From contig JACRBL010000029.1 in the NCBI GenBank assembly GCA_016234485.1, forward strand, positions 124,001 through 188,000: DNA of 64,000 nucleotides. Direction: 5' to 3'. Positions within the stretch are counted from its first letter, which is position 1, and the number at the start of each line of letters is the position of its first letter. Positions 1 through 7,758 of the stretch are shown here, one piece after another. The notes beneath the pieces are model-generated. The model was given only the letters and a program-made list of their open reading frames with translations, was not told the origin of the DNA and ran no database searches. This DNA is from Chloroflexota bacterium (GTDB taxonomy: Bacteria > Chloroflexota > Anaerolineae > Anaerolineales > Villigracilaceae). A program made the position numbers and the translations under genes.

Positions 1-70
1 CGCTTCCGGGTGATCGCCGGGATTCTACGCTATGCCGTCTGGACAATGTCAATGCAAAAGGAGAATAAAA

Positions 71-214
71 ATGGAACAGAAAGTTGATAACAAAAAGAAG
101 ATCGTGAAGATAGTGATTTGGGCAGTGGTCATCCTCGCCTTGGTGGCGACCATGTACGTCATTGTCAGCAACGTTGACGGCTTGGAATTTATCAGGAAAC
201 TCCACGGTGGATAG
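71..214 (+). CDS. small single-pass membrane protein (47 aa)
   Basis: Not a family I recognise. The protein has a Lys-rich N-terminus (residues 7-13), one hydrophobic span at about residues 14-34, and a short polar tail, so the N-terminus is probably cytoplasmic. The ATG at 71 was preferred over an upstream start at 32 because an AAGGAG ribosome-binding site sits 8 bases before it. A hairpin terminator follows within 20 bases, which suggests this is the last or only gene of its transcript. No partner gene is visible because the window starts just upstream. Confidence 0.6.
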   Translation: MEQKVDNKKKIVKIVIWAVVILALVATMYVIVSNVDGLEFIRKLHGG

Positions 215-230
215 CAGCTGACTCCAACAA

Positions 231-261
231 AAAGAGTCTCTCTTGATGAGAGAGACTCTTT
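231..261 (+). terminator. hairpin terminator after the small membrane protein
   Basis: A 12-bp perfect stem (231-242 with 250-261) around a 7-base loop, ending in CTTT. It starts 17 bases after the stop codon at 214. The T-run is short, so termination may be partial. Confidence 0.6.
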
Positions 262-871
262 CGTTGCGGGTGAATACTGCCATAGGTTATTTTACACCAC
301 CCTGGGCGTATTCTGAATTTCGGCGGGGAAAGCGGGTGTGTCATAAATAATCGGGGAAGGGGGGTAAGATAGTGGGAGATAAGAAAGGAGGCAGCATGAA
401 CAGAGAATAAACGAATAGATGATGCGCAAATGGGAATCGCTTCGGACTGGGTGGGCTTGTCCCTGCGGCGGGTTCTGGGTTTCGGGGGGCGTGTCCGTGG
501 GGAGAAACCGTCCACGAATGAAAACCACGAATTGACCAACGGATGGGAAGCGGATAAACGGATGGAGGACAGTGAGTCGCTGAATCCGCTTATCCGTTAA
601 ATATCCGCTGACCACCTGCGGCGGGTTGTGGGTTTTGGTGGGCGCGTCTGTGGGGGAAGCCGTCCACGAATGGAACCACGATGACGAATGGATGGCGCGC
701 AAATGGAAGTCCACTTCGGGGTGGGGGAGGCTGTCCGTGCGGCGGGGTGTGGGTTTCGGCGGGCGCGTCTGTGAGGTGGGAGCCGTCCACGAATGAAAAC
801 CACGAATTCACGAATGGACGGCGTGCAATTCGTGAATTCGTGAAAAATTCGTGGATGGTTTCGGTAGGACG
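262..871. repeat. 610-bp repeat-mosaic intergenic region
   Basis: I see no convincing gene here. It contains three diverged direct copies of a roughly 80-bp unit, starting near 459, 613 and 732. Each runs from a G-rich part (CTGCGGCGGG, GTGGGTTT, GGGCGCGTCTGTGGGG) into GTCCACGAATG and ACCACGAAT. At its end, 801-815 and 828-842 form a perfect 15-bp inverted repeat (CACGAATTCACGAAT and its complement). More copies lie at 1768-1840 and 2160-2217. Open frames across it are low-complexity and conflict between strands. Confidence 0.7.
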
Positions 872-1228
872 CTATACAAATTCAAGGAAATGCGGGGGCG
901 CGTAAAGTAGTCGCTTGCGCATGGGTTCGGGGGATTGGGTTTCGCACAGAACGCGCAGGCGTTTCATTGTCGCGGCAGATTCGAGCAGGAAGAATGGCTC
1001 TTTCAATGCGCCGATCTCTTTTGTCCACGCGGGCGGGGTTTGGTTGTTGCGCTGGGCGAGGAGTTCGGTCAGCGCAGCGCTGATGACAAGTAAGCGCGGG
1101 TCGGCGATGGATGGACGCGATAATTTGCTCCAATTAACTTTTGCGCGAGTCAAATCCTGCACGAGACTGCGTAATTGCAGATGATCGCGTTTCAAGGCAG
1201 CCTGCGCGAGTTGTTCAATTAGTTCCAT
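872..1228 (-). CDS. partner protein of DUF6036 nucleotidyltransferase (118 aa)
   Basis: A 118-residue helical protein of unknown function. It ends with a run of basic and Pro residues (SPEPMRKRLLYAPPHFLEF). Its ATG at 1228 lies inside the end of the upstream gene, a 14-base overlap that points to translational coupling. In other genomes, proteins of this type sit next to DUF6036 nucleotidyltransferases, which I recall as a general pattern rather than something shown here. The pair resembles a toxin-antitoxin arrangement. Which partner would be toxic cannot be told from sequence. Confidence 0.65.
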   Translation of the reverse strand: MELIEQLAQAALKRDHLQLRSLVQDLTRAKVNWSKLSRPSIADPRLLVISAALTELLAQRNNQTPPAWTKEIGALKEPFFLLESAATMKRLRVLCETQSPEPMRKRLLYAPPHFLEFV

Positions 1229-1751
1229 ACAAGGACTCCCATAAATCCATAAAGGCATATTGCGCGGTCAATTCGTCGCCTTTGACCAGAAACGGTTCGA
1301 TACTTTGCCAGACATCATCGCGCTTGCGTCCGTGCCCAACTTCTTGCAGTAAACGTCGTGCGTCGGAGATGTCAATGTCATCGCGCCATGCGGAGAGTTT
1401 CATGGCAAGCAATTGCTCCAACGAAGGCGAGTGAGCTTCGATGCCAGGGGCTTGAAATATCACATCTCCTTTGCTGATGCCGACCAGATATCCTTTAGCG
1501 CCATCATTCAGCCAGTCTTCCGTCCATTCGAGTTCTTCCGCAACTTGCTTTGCCAGTTCTCGAACCAGGCGCGCTTCACGCGGTTGGAGAATGACCGCAT
1601 CCACATCACGCGTGGACGGACGCGCGTCGAATCGAAGGACCATCACAGCGCCGCCGACCAGCGTCAGTTGAATGTGAAGTCCCTTTGCCTGGGCGAGTTC
1701 GCCAAGACGCTTCAAACCTGCTTCAATTTCAGTCCGCGTGAAGGTTGCCAT
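1215..1751 (-). CDS. DUF6036-family nucleotidyltransferase (178 aa)
   Basis: The protein has a nucleotidyltransferase-fold core: LVGGAVMVL near residue 31, then STRDVDAVI near residue 46 with the paired acidic residues expected to hold metal, and DWLNDGAKGYL near residue 78. These are hallmarks of the DUF6036/AbiEii-like superfamily, members of which act as type IV toxins or as nucleic-acid or nucleotide modifiers. It is the first gene of a two-gene operon with 872-1228. Only a weak GGTGG-like ribosome-binding site is visible. Repeats flank the operon on both sides, which fits a mobile accessory locus. Confidence 0.8.
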   Translation of the reverse strand: MATFTRTEIEAGLKRLGELAQAKGLHIQLTLVGGAVMVLRFDARPSTRDVDAVILQPREARLVRELAKQVAEELEWTEDWLNDGAKGYLVGISKGDVIFQAPGIEAHSPSLEQLLAMKLSAWRDDIDISDARRLLQEVGHGRKRDDVWQSIEPFLVKGDELTAQYAFMDLWESLYGTN

Positions 1752-1767
1752 GCGGGTATTTTACACC

Positions 1768-1840
1768 ACCCTGCGTGGATTCTGGGTTTCGATGGGCGCG
1801 TCTGTGGGGGCGGCTGTCCGTGTGGCGGGGTGTGGGTAAA
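1768..1840. repeat. further copies of the G-rich repeat
   Basis: One and a half copies of the unit seen at 459-815 (TTCTGGGTTTCG, GGGCGCGTCTGTGGGGG, then TGTCCGTG and GGCGGGGTGTGGGT). They lie just upstream of the nucleotidyltransferase start codon. Confidence 0.6.
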
Positions 1841-1861
1841 ACCCCCTCCGTCCTTCGGACA

Positions 1862-1928
1862 CCTCCCCCAAATGCGACATGAATATTTTTGTTGACAAGA
1901 GTATCAACCCTGTCGCATTTGGGGGAGG
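1862..1928. repeat. 67-bp palindromic repeat, copy 1
   Basis: Perfect 18-bp terminal inverted repeats (1862-1879 and 1911-1928, starting CCTCCCCCAAATGCGACA) around a 31-base centre. The centre holds a second inverted pair, GTTGA and TCAAC. A copy of the same length lies at 30139-30205. It carries no gene and could form a long nested hairpin. It looks like a small non-autonomous element or REP-like repeat. Confidence 0.85.
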
Positions 1929-1980
1929 CAGGTGAGGGTAGAGAGTTGCTTCGGGGTGGGGGAAGGCTGTCCGTGCAGCG

Positions 1981-2064
1981 GGAAAAGCCAGGTTAGTTCT
2001 TCGAAAAGCCAGGTTAGCTTTTGGAAAAGCTAGGTTAGCTTTTGAAAAAGCTAGGTTAGGTTTT
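1981..2064. repeat. four tandem 21-bp repeats
   Basis: Four contiguous units of exactly 21 bp, each close to GGAAAAGCYAGGTTAGCTTTT. Because 21 is divisible by 3, each would encode a heptapeptide on the minus strand (KANLAFP-like). No credible gene frame surrounds them. The rest of 1929-2220 contains more G-rich repeat, including a copy at 2160-2217. Confidence 0.8.
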
Positions 2065-2220
2065 TCACCTTCCCCTTGGAAGGTTGTCCGTGCGATGGGG
2101 GGGCAACGGACTTTGTCACCCCGCCCAAATACGGCGGGGCAGGCGCAATCACGGACGGAAACGGATGGACGGCGCGCAGGTGGAAGTCTGTTTCGGGGTG
2201 TCCCTGCGGCGGACGCCTCC

Positions 2221-3075
2221 TCAATGCGCCTCTCCATTTTTCGCGGCCTTGGCGCTTCCCACCGCGCTCAAGATCACGCCGCCCAACACCACCAGCCCGC
2301 CCACGAGGGCGAATCTCCCCATGCTTTCGCCGTAGAACAGGAACACCCAAATGGGATTTAACACAGGTTCAAGCGTGCCGATCAGGTTCGCTTCCAGCGC
2401 GGGGATGTGTTTGATGCCCTTAGTGAAAAAGATGAAGGCGAATCCGATCTGAAAGACGCCGAGGAAGGCCAGAATGAGCAAACTGTCGGTCGTCCACGCT
2501 TCCCCTAAAAGGTAGGGAAGACCGAACGTAGCCGTGACGAGGAACGCGATCAGGTTGCTCTCCGCGGGATTACCGTCCTTCTGCGCGCGGAACGCGACCA
2601 TCATCACCGCCGACGTCACGCCGCTGAGGATGGCGAGGATGTTGCCGTAGAGTCCCTCAACGCTGAGTTTGTCGCCGAAGAAGAGGATCAGGCCGAGGAA
2701 GATCACCGCCATCGAGATCCAGTCTGTGCGCGAGGGTTTTTCACGGAGGAACCAAAACGCCAGCAGGACGATGTAGATCGGCGCGGTGTATTGCAAAAAA
2801 ATCGAGTTGGCCGCGGTGGTCATCTTGGTGGATGTGACGAAGAGGAACTGCGTCAAAATGAACGCGCCCGCCGCCAGCAGTTGCCAGTGATTGAAGCGGG
2901 TGGGGACGCGGCGCAGGTAGATCAGGAAGACGATGCTCGCAAAGATACTGCGTCCCGCCATTATGGAGATTGGATGAAGGTTGAGAATCTTGACGAAAAA
3001 CCCGCTGGTGCTCCACAGGATGGCGGCCAGCGTGAGATACAAAATCGCCTTGCGGCGTTCGGAAAGGGAATCCAT
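2221..3075 (-). CDS. EamA/DMT-family transporter (284 aa)
   Basis: About ten hydrophobic segments fill the protein, arranged as two EamA halves. The first starts near residue 10 (LYLTLAAILWSTSGFFVK). The second starts near residue 145 and holds the conserved ALEANLIGTLEPVLNPIW segment. Members of the drug/metabolite transporter superfamily export or import small metabolites at the inner membrane. The substrate cannot be read from sequence. Length is normal for the family. It stands alone, back to back with the LURP-one-like gene. Its 3' end runs straight into repeat DNA. Confidence 0.9.
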   Translation of the reverse strand: MDSLSERRKAILYLTLAAILWSTSGFFVKILNLHPISIMAGRSIFASIVFLIYLRRVPTRFNHWQLLAAGAFILTQFLFVTSTKMTTAANSIFLQYTAPIYIVLLAFWFLREKPSRTDWISMAVIFLGLILFFGDKLSVEGLYGNILAILSGVTSAVMMVAFRAQKDGNPAESNLIAFLVTATFGLPYLLGEAWTTDSLLILAFLGVFQIGFAFIFFTKGIKHIPALEANLIGTLEPVLNPIWVFLFYGESMGRFALVGGLVVLGGVILSAVGSAKAAKNGEAH

Positions 3076-3167
3076 TTTTTATCCTTATAACAGTATTGAA
3101 ATGTTGCGGCAAAGCCACTGGATTATACTGGTTGAAATTTACCCGTCCCTATAAAAAGGAAAACCAA

Positions 3168-3659
3168 ATGGCCACTCGTTATAAAATCCGTCAGAAAATG
3201 CTCTCCATCGGGGACGATTTCTGGATCGAGAACGGCGAAGGCAAACGCGTGTACAAAGTGGATGGCAAGGTGTTGCGCATCCGCAAGACGCTGGTGTTCG
3301 AAGATGCCAACGGCAAGACCTTGTGCCAAATCAAGGAACGCCTGCTGGCCATCAAAGATACGATGGTGATCGAAGACGCCAACGGCAAGGACATTGCCGT
3401 GATGAAGAAGGCGCTCATCTCCCCGTTACGCGACCGCTGGGACGTGAAAGTGAACGGCGGCGATGATCTCGTCGTGCAAGGTAACTTCATTGACCACGAA
3501 TATGCCATCAAACGCAAGGGCAAAAAGGTGGCGGAAGTCTCGAAGAAGTGGTTCCGCCTGACCGACACCTACGGTGTGGACGTGGACGAAGGCCAGAACG
3601 ACATCCTCATCCTCGCGGTGGCCGTCGTCATAGACATGTCGGCGCACGAAAAAAAATAG
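3168..3659 (+). CDS. LURP-one-related protein (163 aa)
   Basis: Repeated short beta-strand modules such as VYKVDGKVLRIRKTLVFEDANG and ICQIKERLLAIKDTMVIED match the LURP-one-related (tubby-like/scramblase-like) fold. These are soluble or membrane-associated beta-barrels with a central helix. Bacterial members have no settled function. The ATG at 3168 was chosen because AAAAAGGA lies 8 bases upstream, rather than an upstream start at 3096. A hairpin terminator follows the gene, so it is probably monocistronic. Confidence 0.85.
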   Translation: MATRYKIRQKMLSIGDDFWIENGEGKRVYKVDGKVLRIRKTLVFEDANGKTLCQIKERLLAIKDTMVIEDANGKDIAVMKKALISPLRDRWDVKVNGGDDLVVQGNFIDHEYAIKRKGKKVAEVSKKWFRLTDTYGVDVDEGQNDILILAVAVVIDMSAHEKK

Positions 3660-3680
3660 CAGCGCGGCAATCCAATAATA

Positions 3681-3713
3681 AAGCGACAGTCGCTGATGAT
3701 GCGGCTGTCGCTT
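3681..3713 (+). terminator. terminator of the LURP-one-like gene
   Basis: AAGCGACAG at 3681-3689 pairs with CTGTCGCTT at 3705-3713 and is followed by more T. It lies 22 bases after the stop codon. Confidence 0.75.
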
Positions 3714-3728
3714 TTGCATTACTTTGCA

Positions 3729-3840
3729 TCCGTCATTGCGAGCGCTTTTCCCTGCGCCGCCCGCCAAGGCAGGTGTGCGAAGCAATCTCCCCTATCGTTT
3801 AAGGAGATTGCTTCGGGACGATCACTCTCGCAATGACGGA
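3729..3840. repeat. 112-bp MITE-like repeat, copy 1
   Basis: Perfect 14-bp terminal inverted repeats (TCCGTCATTGCGAG at 3729-3742 and its complement at 3827-3840). Inside is a second inverted pair around GAAGCAATCTCC and GGAGATTGCTTCG. Related copies lie at 25709-25827 and 56474-56609. This repeat style, with CGTCATTGCGAG ends and GAAGCAATC inside, is known from many bacterial genomes and carries no gene. Confidence 0.85.
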
Positions 3841-3854
3841 AATTACGGTACTCT

Positions 3855-4778
3855 TTATATCGCTCTTCCCTGACCTTTGGCGGGACTCATCGCCTGCGCG
3901 ATCTGCGCGGCGAGGCGCGCGTTGTTAAGCAGGAACGACAGGTTGGCGCGCATGGATTTTCCGTTCGTCAACTCGTTCACGCGCTGGAGCAGGAAGGGAG
4001 TCAGCGCCTGCCCGCCGATGCGTTTTTCCTGCGCTTCGTGCGAGGCCTGCTCTTCGACGGGGTCAATTTCTTCGCGCGGAATCTCGTCTTTTTCCGCGAT
4101 CGGCTGGCAGACCAAAATCGCGGAGGGCATGCCGATTTCCCAATGCGCGCGGGCAAAGTCGGCCACCTCTTGCGGCGAGTCGGCGCGGGCGCTGGTCTTG
4201 AATCCGCTTTGGCGCGAGAAGAAGGCGGGGAATTCGTCTGTGCTGTAGCCGAGAACTGGCACGCCATTCGTTTCGAGCATCTCCAGCGTGGACGGCAGAT
4301 CCAAAATGGATTTCGCGCCCGCGCACACCACGATCATCTGCGTGGATGCGAGCGCCTGCAGATCGGGCGAGATGTCGAAGCGCGCCTCTTTGTGCACGCC
4401 GCCGATGCCGCCCGTTGCAAAAACTTTGATGCCCACTTTGTCGGCGGCAAACATCGTCCCTGCCACGGTCGTCCCGCCGTTGGCTTTTTTGGCGATGGCG
4501 GCGGCAAAGTCGCGGCGGCTGATCTTCATGGCGCGGGCTTGCGCGATCTCGGCGAGCTCGTCATCCGACAGGCCGACGCGAATGGAGCCGCGCAAGACCG
4601 CGATGGTGGCGGGCGTAGCCCCGTCCGCGAGCACAGCGCTCTCCATGTCGCGACCCAGCGCGAGGTTGGTCGGATGCGGAAGTCCGTGAGTCAGCACGGT
4701 GGATTCGAGCGCGACGACAGGTCGGTTTTGTTTCAAGGCGCGTTGAACGTCGTCATTAATTATGAAATGGGAATTCAT
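3855..4778 (-). CDS. psuG: pseudouridine-5'-phosphate glycosidase PsuG
   Basis: This enzyme reversibly cleaves the C-C glycosidic bond of pseudouridine 5'-phosphate to uracil and ribose 5-phosphate. Family motifs are clear: PVVALESTVLTHGLPHP near residue 20, NGGTTVAGTM near 100, FATGGIGGVHKEA near 119 and VCAGAKSILDLPSTLE near 150. The 307-residue length is typical. Its ATG overlaps the stop of the upstream kinase gene in a TAATG arrangement, so the two are translationally coupled. Together they look like a pseudouridine salvage unit in which the kinase supplies the phosphorylated substrate. Confidence 0.95.
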   Translation of the reverse strand: MNSHFIINDDVQRALKQNRPVVALESTVLTHGLPHPTNLALGRDMESAVLADGATPATIAVLRGSIRVGLSDDELAEIAQARAMKISRRDFAAAIAKKANGGTTVAGTMFAADKVGIKVFATGGIGGVHKEARFDISPDLQALASTQMIVVCAGAKSILDLPSTLEMLETNGVPVLGYSTDEFPAFFSRQSGFKTSARADSPQEVADFARAHWEIGMPSAILVCQPIAEKDEIPREEIDPVEEQASHEAQEKRIGGQALTPFLLQRVNELTNGKSMRANLSFLLNNARLAAQIAQAMSPAKGQGRAI

Positions 4779-5707
4779 TAGATCACCAGTTGTTCGTAAA
4801 GTTTTTCGAGCGTGAGTTCGGGGAAGACCGCGCCAGAGTGTCGCAGGGTGAGCGACGCGGCCGAAACGCCCAGGCGCACGGCGTCGTCGAGTTCCATTTC
4901 GTTCACGAGGCCGTAAAGAATCGCGGCGGTCAACGCGTCACCCGCGCCTGTCGGGTCAATCATGGGCGTCTGGATGGCGGGGACGTGGCCGCTCATTTCT
5001 GCGGTGGCGTACACCACGCCAAACTCGGCCAGTGTGACGAGGGCGATCTGCGCGCCTGCGTTGAGGAGCGACCGCGCGGCCTCGAGCGCGGCGCGTGGAT
5101 CGGACGCTTCAAAGACCTGACCTGTGAGGGCCGCGGCCTCTCGGACGTTACACGTGACGAGGTGCAGTTTGCCCAGGTGGGGGACTAATCGCTCCGCCAG
5201 GACCGAGGAGGCGGGGTCAGCGCAAACGGGGACCTTCGCCCTTTTGGCGGTGGCCACGGCGGCTTTGAGCGTTGCTTCGGGCAGGTTGCCGTCCACGAAG
5301 ACGAGGCTGGCCTGCTCGAAGAGGTCGGCATGTTGACTCAGGTACGCGGGCGTGAACTCGGACATGACGCGCATATCGTCCACGGCAAAGCGGAGGTGGG
5401 CGCGCGCGTCGAGCACGGCCATGTAGAAGCCGGTGGGGTAGAGGTCGGTGCGGAGGACGGAGGACATGTCCACGCCCGCGGCTTGTGTGTATTCGAGCAG
5501 TTCGTCGCCTGGGCGGTCGCGTCCGATTACGCTGAGCAGGTGGACGGGTTGCTCAAGCCGCGCCAAATTTTCGGCCACGTTGCGCGCCACGCCCCCATAC
5601 GACGCGCGGATGCGCGCCGGATTCGACGCGCCCGGCTGAAGGTCCGAATCGAGCCGCCCTACGACGTCCTGCGAAGAGGAACCGAGGAGGAGAATGGGGT
5701 TGGTCAT
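4778..5707 (-). CDS. PfkB-family carbohydrate kinase, likely pseudouridine kinase
   Basis: A ribokinase-fold sugar kinase of normal length (309 aa). The N-terminus has the Gly-rich GGVARNVAENLARLE segment. The C-terminus carries the anion-hole and catalytic-base motif DPTGAGDALTAAILYGL near residue 248. Context with psuG makes pseudouridine the likely substrate (PsuK role), which is inference: PfkB members are easily misassigned from sequence alone. It is the first gene of the operon. Confidence 0.85.
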   Translation of the reverse strand: MTNPILLLGSSSQDVVGRLDSDLQPGASNPARIRASYGGVARNVAENLARLEQPVHLLSVIGRDRPGDELLEYTQAAGVDMSSVLRTDLYPTGFYMAVLDARAHLRFAVDDMRVMSEFTPAYLSQHADLFEQASLVFVDGNLPEATLKAAVATAKRAKVPVCADPASSVLAERLVPHLGKLHLVTCNVREAAALTGQVFEASDPRAALEAARSLLNAGAQIALVTLAEFGVVYATAEMSGHVPAIQTPMIDPTGAGDALTAAILYGLVNEMELDDAVRLGVSAASLTLRHSGAVFPELTLEKLYEQLVI

Positions 5708-5741
5708 GTGGTTTTGCCTTTGGCGTGCGGAGGAATTGCGC

Positions 5742-5771
5742 TTGACAGTGCTAACAACGTAAGTATATACT
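5742..5771 (+). promoter_or_regulatory. promoter with AGTATATACT palindrome, SPFH operon 1
   Basis: TTGACA at 5742-5747, a 14-base gap, then the 10-bp perfect palindrome AGTATATACT at 5762-5771. The palindrome contains TATACT as a -10 hexamer (18-bp spacer). The promoter of the convergent SPFH operon (14973-15002) has the same boxes at the same spacing. The palindrome could be a shared operator. It leaves a leader of about 140 bases before the ATG at 5921, in which I see no gene. Confidence 0.7.
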
Positions 5772-5920
5772 GCTTGGAATGCTTGGGCAAGCGAAGAATT
5801 GGAGGCAGGGTTATCGTGGTTCGTTGGAAGGCCTCTTGTGTTAGCGCATGGAGGGCGATTCGCGTAGTGGAGTTCTTCCCAAACGCGGCGCCGGCTTACT
5901 GATGATTTGCCTGATTAACA

Positions 5921-7747
5921 ATGACTGAAAAAAACGAAAGCGAGAAAAAAACACAGAATTATTACCGGCTGTTCTTGGCCGGTGTTTTCGTTTTGCTGGC
6001 GGGATTGCTGGGAAAGACGTTCTTGAACGCGGGGTATACCTTTTTTATTTTGGCGCGGATCGTTGTGGAGAATGGGTTTTCGATTTTGAACGATACATCT
6101 CGCAACGGGTTGATCGTCCAATACGCCACATTTAAGTACGCCACGTTTTCGTGGATGTCCTTTGTTTCTGTGGTCGCGGCGTTCACGATTGGGGCGGTCT
6201 TCAACAGGGTGATCGTCTTTTTAACCGCGCAATTTGTTTTGCCGGTGAACCAGCCTGACGATAGAAAAAAAGCCAACGAAAGGCTGGCTTCGTATATTGC
6301 GGGCGATCACGGCGCGGCGGTTTTTGTTAAAGAGGGGACTCTCATCGAGCGGAAGCAGGAGGGCGACGGAAAGAAAGAATCCGTGAAGCCGGGCGTGATC
6401 GTGGTGGATTTGAGCAGCGCTGTTGTTTTGGCGCAGGACGAGGATACGCACGCCTGGAATTTGATGGACAGCCAGGATGAGGATTTTGAAGGCCTGACCA
6501 GGCGGATGGCGATTCCCAAAGAGAATCATGATAAGAAAGTTGTCCCCTTTGTGGAGACGAAGGGACCTGGGCTGGTTTTTACCGGCAAGGGACAGAAGAT
6601 ATTCAACGTGCTGGATCTGCGGCCTCAGACGCGCGGGAAGGTAGTGGAGGCGTATACGCGCGACGGCATCAAGTTATCCACCAAGGTTTCGGTGGGGTTT
6701 AGTCTCAGCGACAAGCCGGATGTAATTCCAGTGGGATTTGCGGAAGGCGAAAACGGAAGGGAGTTGCGCTGGCTGGATTTTGAAAAATCAGCGGATGGGG
6801 AGAGGGCGACTCTTAAAGGTTCGTTTGACCTGGAAGAGCAGGATAAACAGGAACTCTTGGATTATTTCAACAACGCTTCGGGCGCATCTTTTGCCCCGGA
6901 AGAACCCGATTCAACCAACGCCGTCACGCCCTACAAGTTCTATCCCAATCGCGTGTTCAACGCGGCCTATTCCAAAGCGCGCGCCGCAGGGACGGGCGAA
7001 TTTGTGCCGTGGTTCGACGCGCCGTTGGAGATTGCTGTTGATATTTTCCGTAAGGAGCTTTCCGCCATCCCTTACGATAACATTTATAACGGCCTTGACC
7101 TTCAGCAACGGAACGTGGAGGCCAAGGATCGTCCAAGCCTGGGCGCGCTGACGCTGAAGAAACTTAAGGATGAGTTTGCGCGCCGGGTGAAGTTGAAGGG
7201 CATCGTAAATTTCCAATTTCACATTAGAAAGAGGGGCGAGACGTTTAAGGTGGGAGAGACGGTTGAACTAAAGCAGGTGAGCCAGCATCCGGTGATCGCG
7301 CTTTCGCAAACCAAGTTCAATTCCCTGCGAAGCGTGGGCGTTGTGGTCAAGTCGGCGGGGTTCGGCGATTTGCAACCCGTGAATCCCGATATCAAGAAGA
7401 AGATGATCGAGAATTGGAAGGCGAAATGGGAGAAGGAGGTTCAATTTATCAACGCCGAGTATGAATTGGAGGCGGTTCGCGTTCGCAACCGGAACCGCGC
7501 CCAGATTCAGCAGGAGATGACCTACCTTTTGGCGGGCATCTTCCAAAACTCGCACACCGACGAAGCCCTGGCGTTGCGCGTCTTTCAGGCGCTCGAATCG
7601 GCCGCGACCAACCCGACGGCTAACAGCGATATTTCGCCGAAGGAAATTGTATCCATGCTGGAGAGTTTGCACAAATGGTTCCTGATCGAACGAAAAGACG
7701 TACTTGAGCCTCCTCCTTCGCTGGAAGACAAAACGATCAAAGGTTGA
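5921..7747 (+). CDS. SPFH-domain membrane protein A (608 aa)
   Basis: The N-terminus carries hydrophobic spans at about residues 15-50 and 78-108, followed by a linker. From residue 215 there is an SPFH-like (stomatin/prohibitin/flotillin) domain: GPGLVFTG, then VLDLRPQTR, then YTRDGIKLSTKVSVGF. The C-terminal 150 residues are charged and helical. SPFH proteins build ring-like membrane microdomains and often regulate proteases or ion channels. Three related proteins lie at 7759, 11813 and 13201, all with GPG and a T/SxDGI strand. No good ribosome-binding site is visible before the ATG. Confidence 0.75.
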   Translation: MTEKNESEKKTQNYYRLFLAGVFVLLAGLLGKTFLNAGYTFFILARIVVENGFSILNDTSRNGLIVQYATFKYATFSWMSFVSVVAAFTIGAVFNRVIVFLTAQFVLPVNQPDDRKKANERLASYIAGDHGAAVFVKEGTLIERKQEGDGKKESVKPGVIVVDLSSAVVLAQDEDTHAWNLMDSQDEDFEGLTRRMAIPKENHDKKVVPFVETKGPGLVFTGKGQKIFNVLDLRPQTRGKVVEAYTRDGIKLSTKVSVGFSLSDKPDVIPVGFAEGENGRELRWLDFEKSADGERATLKGSFDLEEQDKQELLDYFNNASGASFAPEEPDSTNAVTPYKFYPNRVFNAAYSKARAAGTGEFVPWFDAPLEIAVDIFRKELSAIPYDNIYNGLDLQQRNVEAKDRPSLGALTLKKLKDEFARRVKLKGIVNFQFHIRKRGETFKVGETVELKQVSQHPVIALSQTKFNSLRSVGVVVKSAGFGDLQPVNPDIKKKMIENWKAKWEKEVQFINAEYELEAVRVRNRNRAQIQQEMTYLLAGIFQNSHTDEALALRVFQALESAATNPTANSDISPKEIVSMLESLHKWFLIERKDVLEPPPSLEDKTIKG

Positions 7748-7758
7748 CGGCTACCAAG

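Noticed and set aside
1981..2064. Possible CRISPR array
   Set aside because: The units are contiguous without unique spacers, and no cas genes are present.
1761..2237. 158-codon frame on the minus strand across repeats
   Set aside because: It runs through the 67-bp palindrome, the 21-bp tandem repeats and G-rich repeats; its residues are repeat translations.
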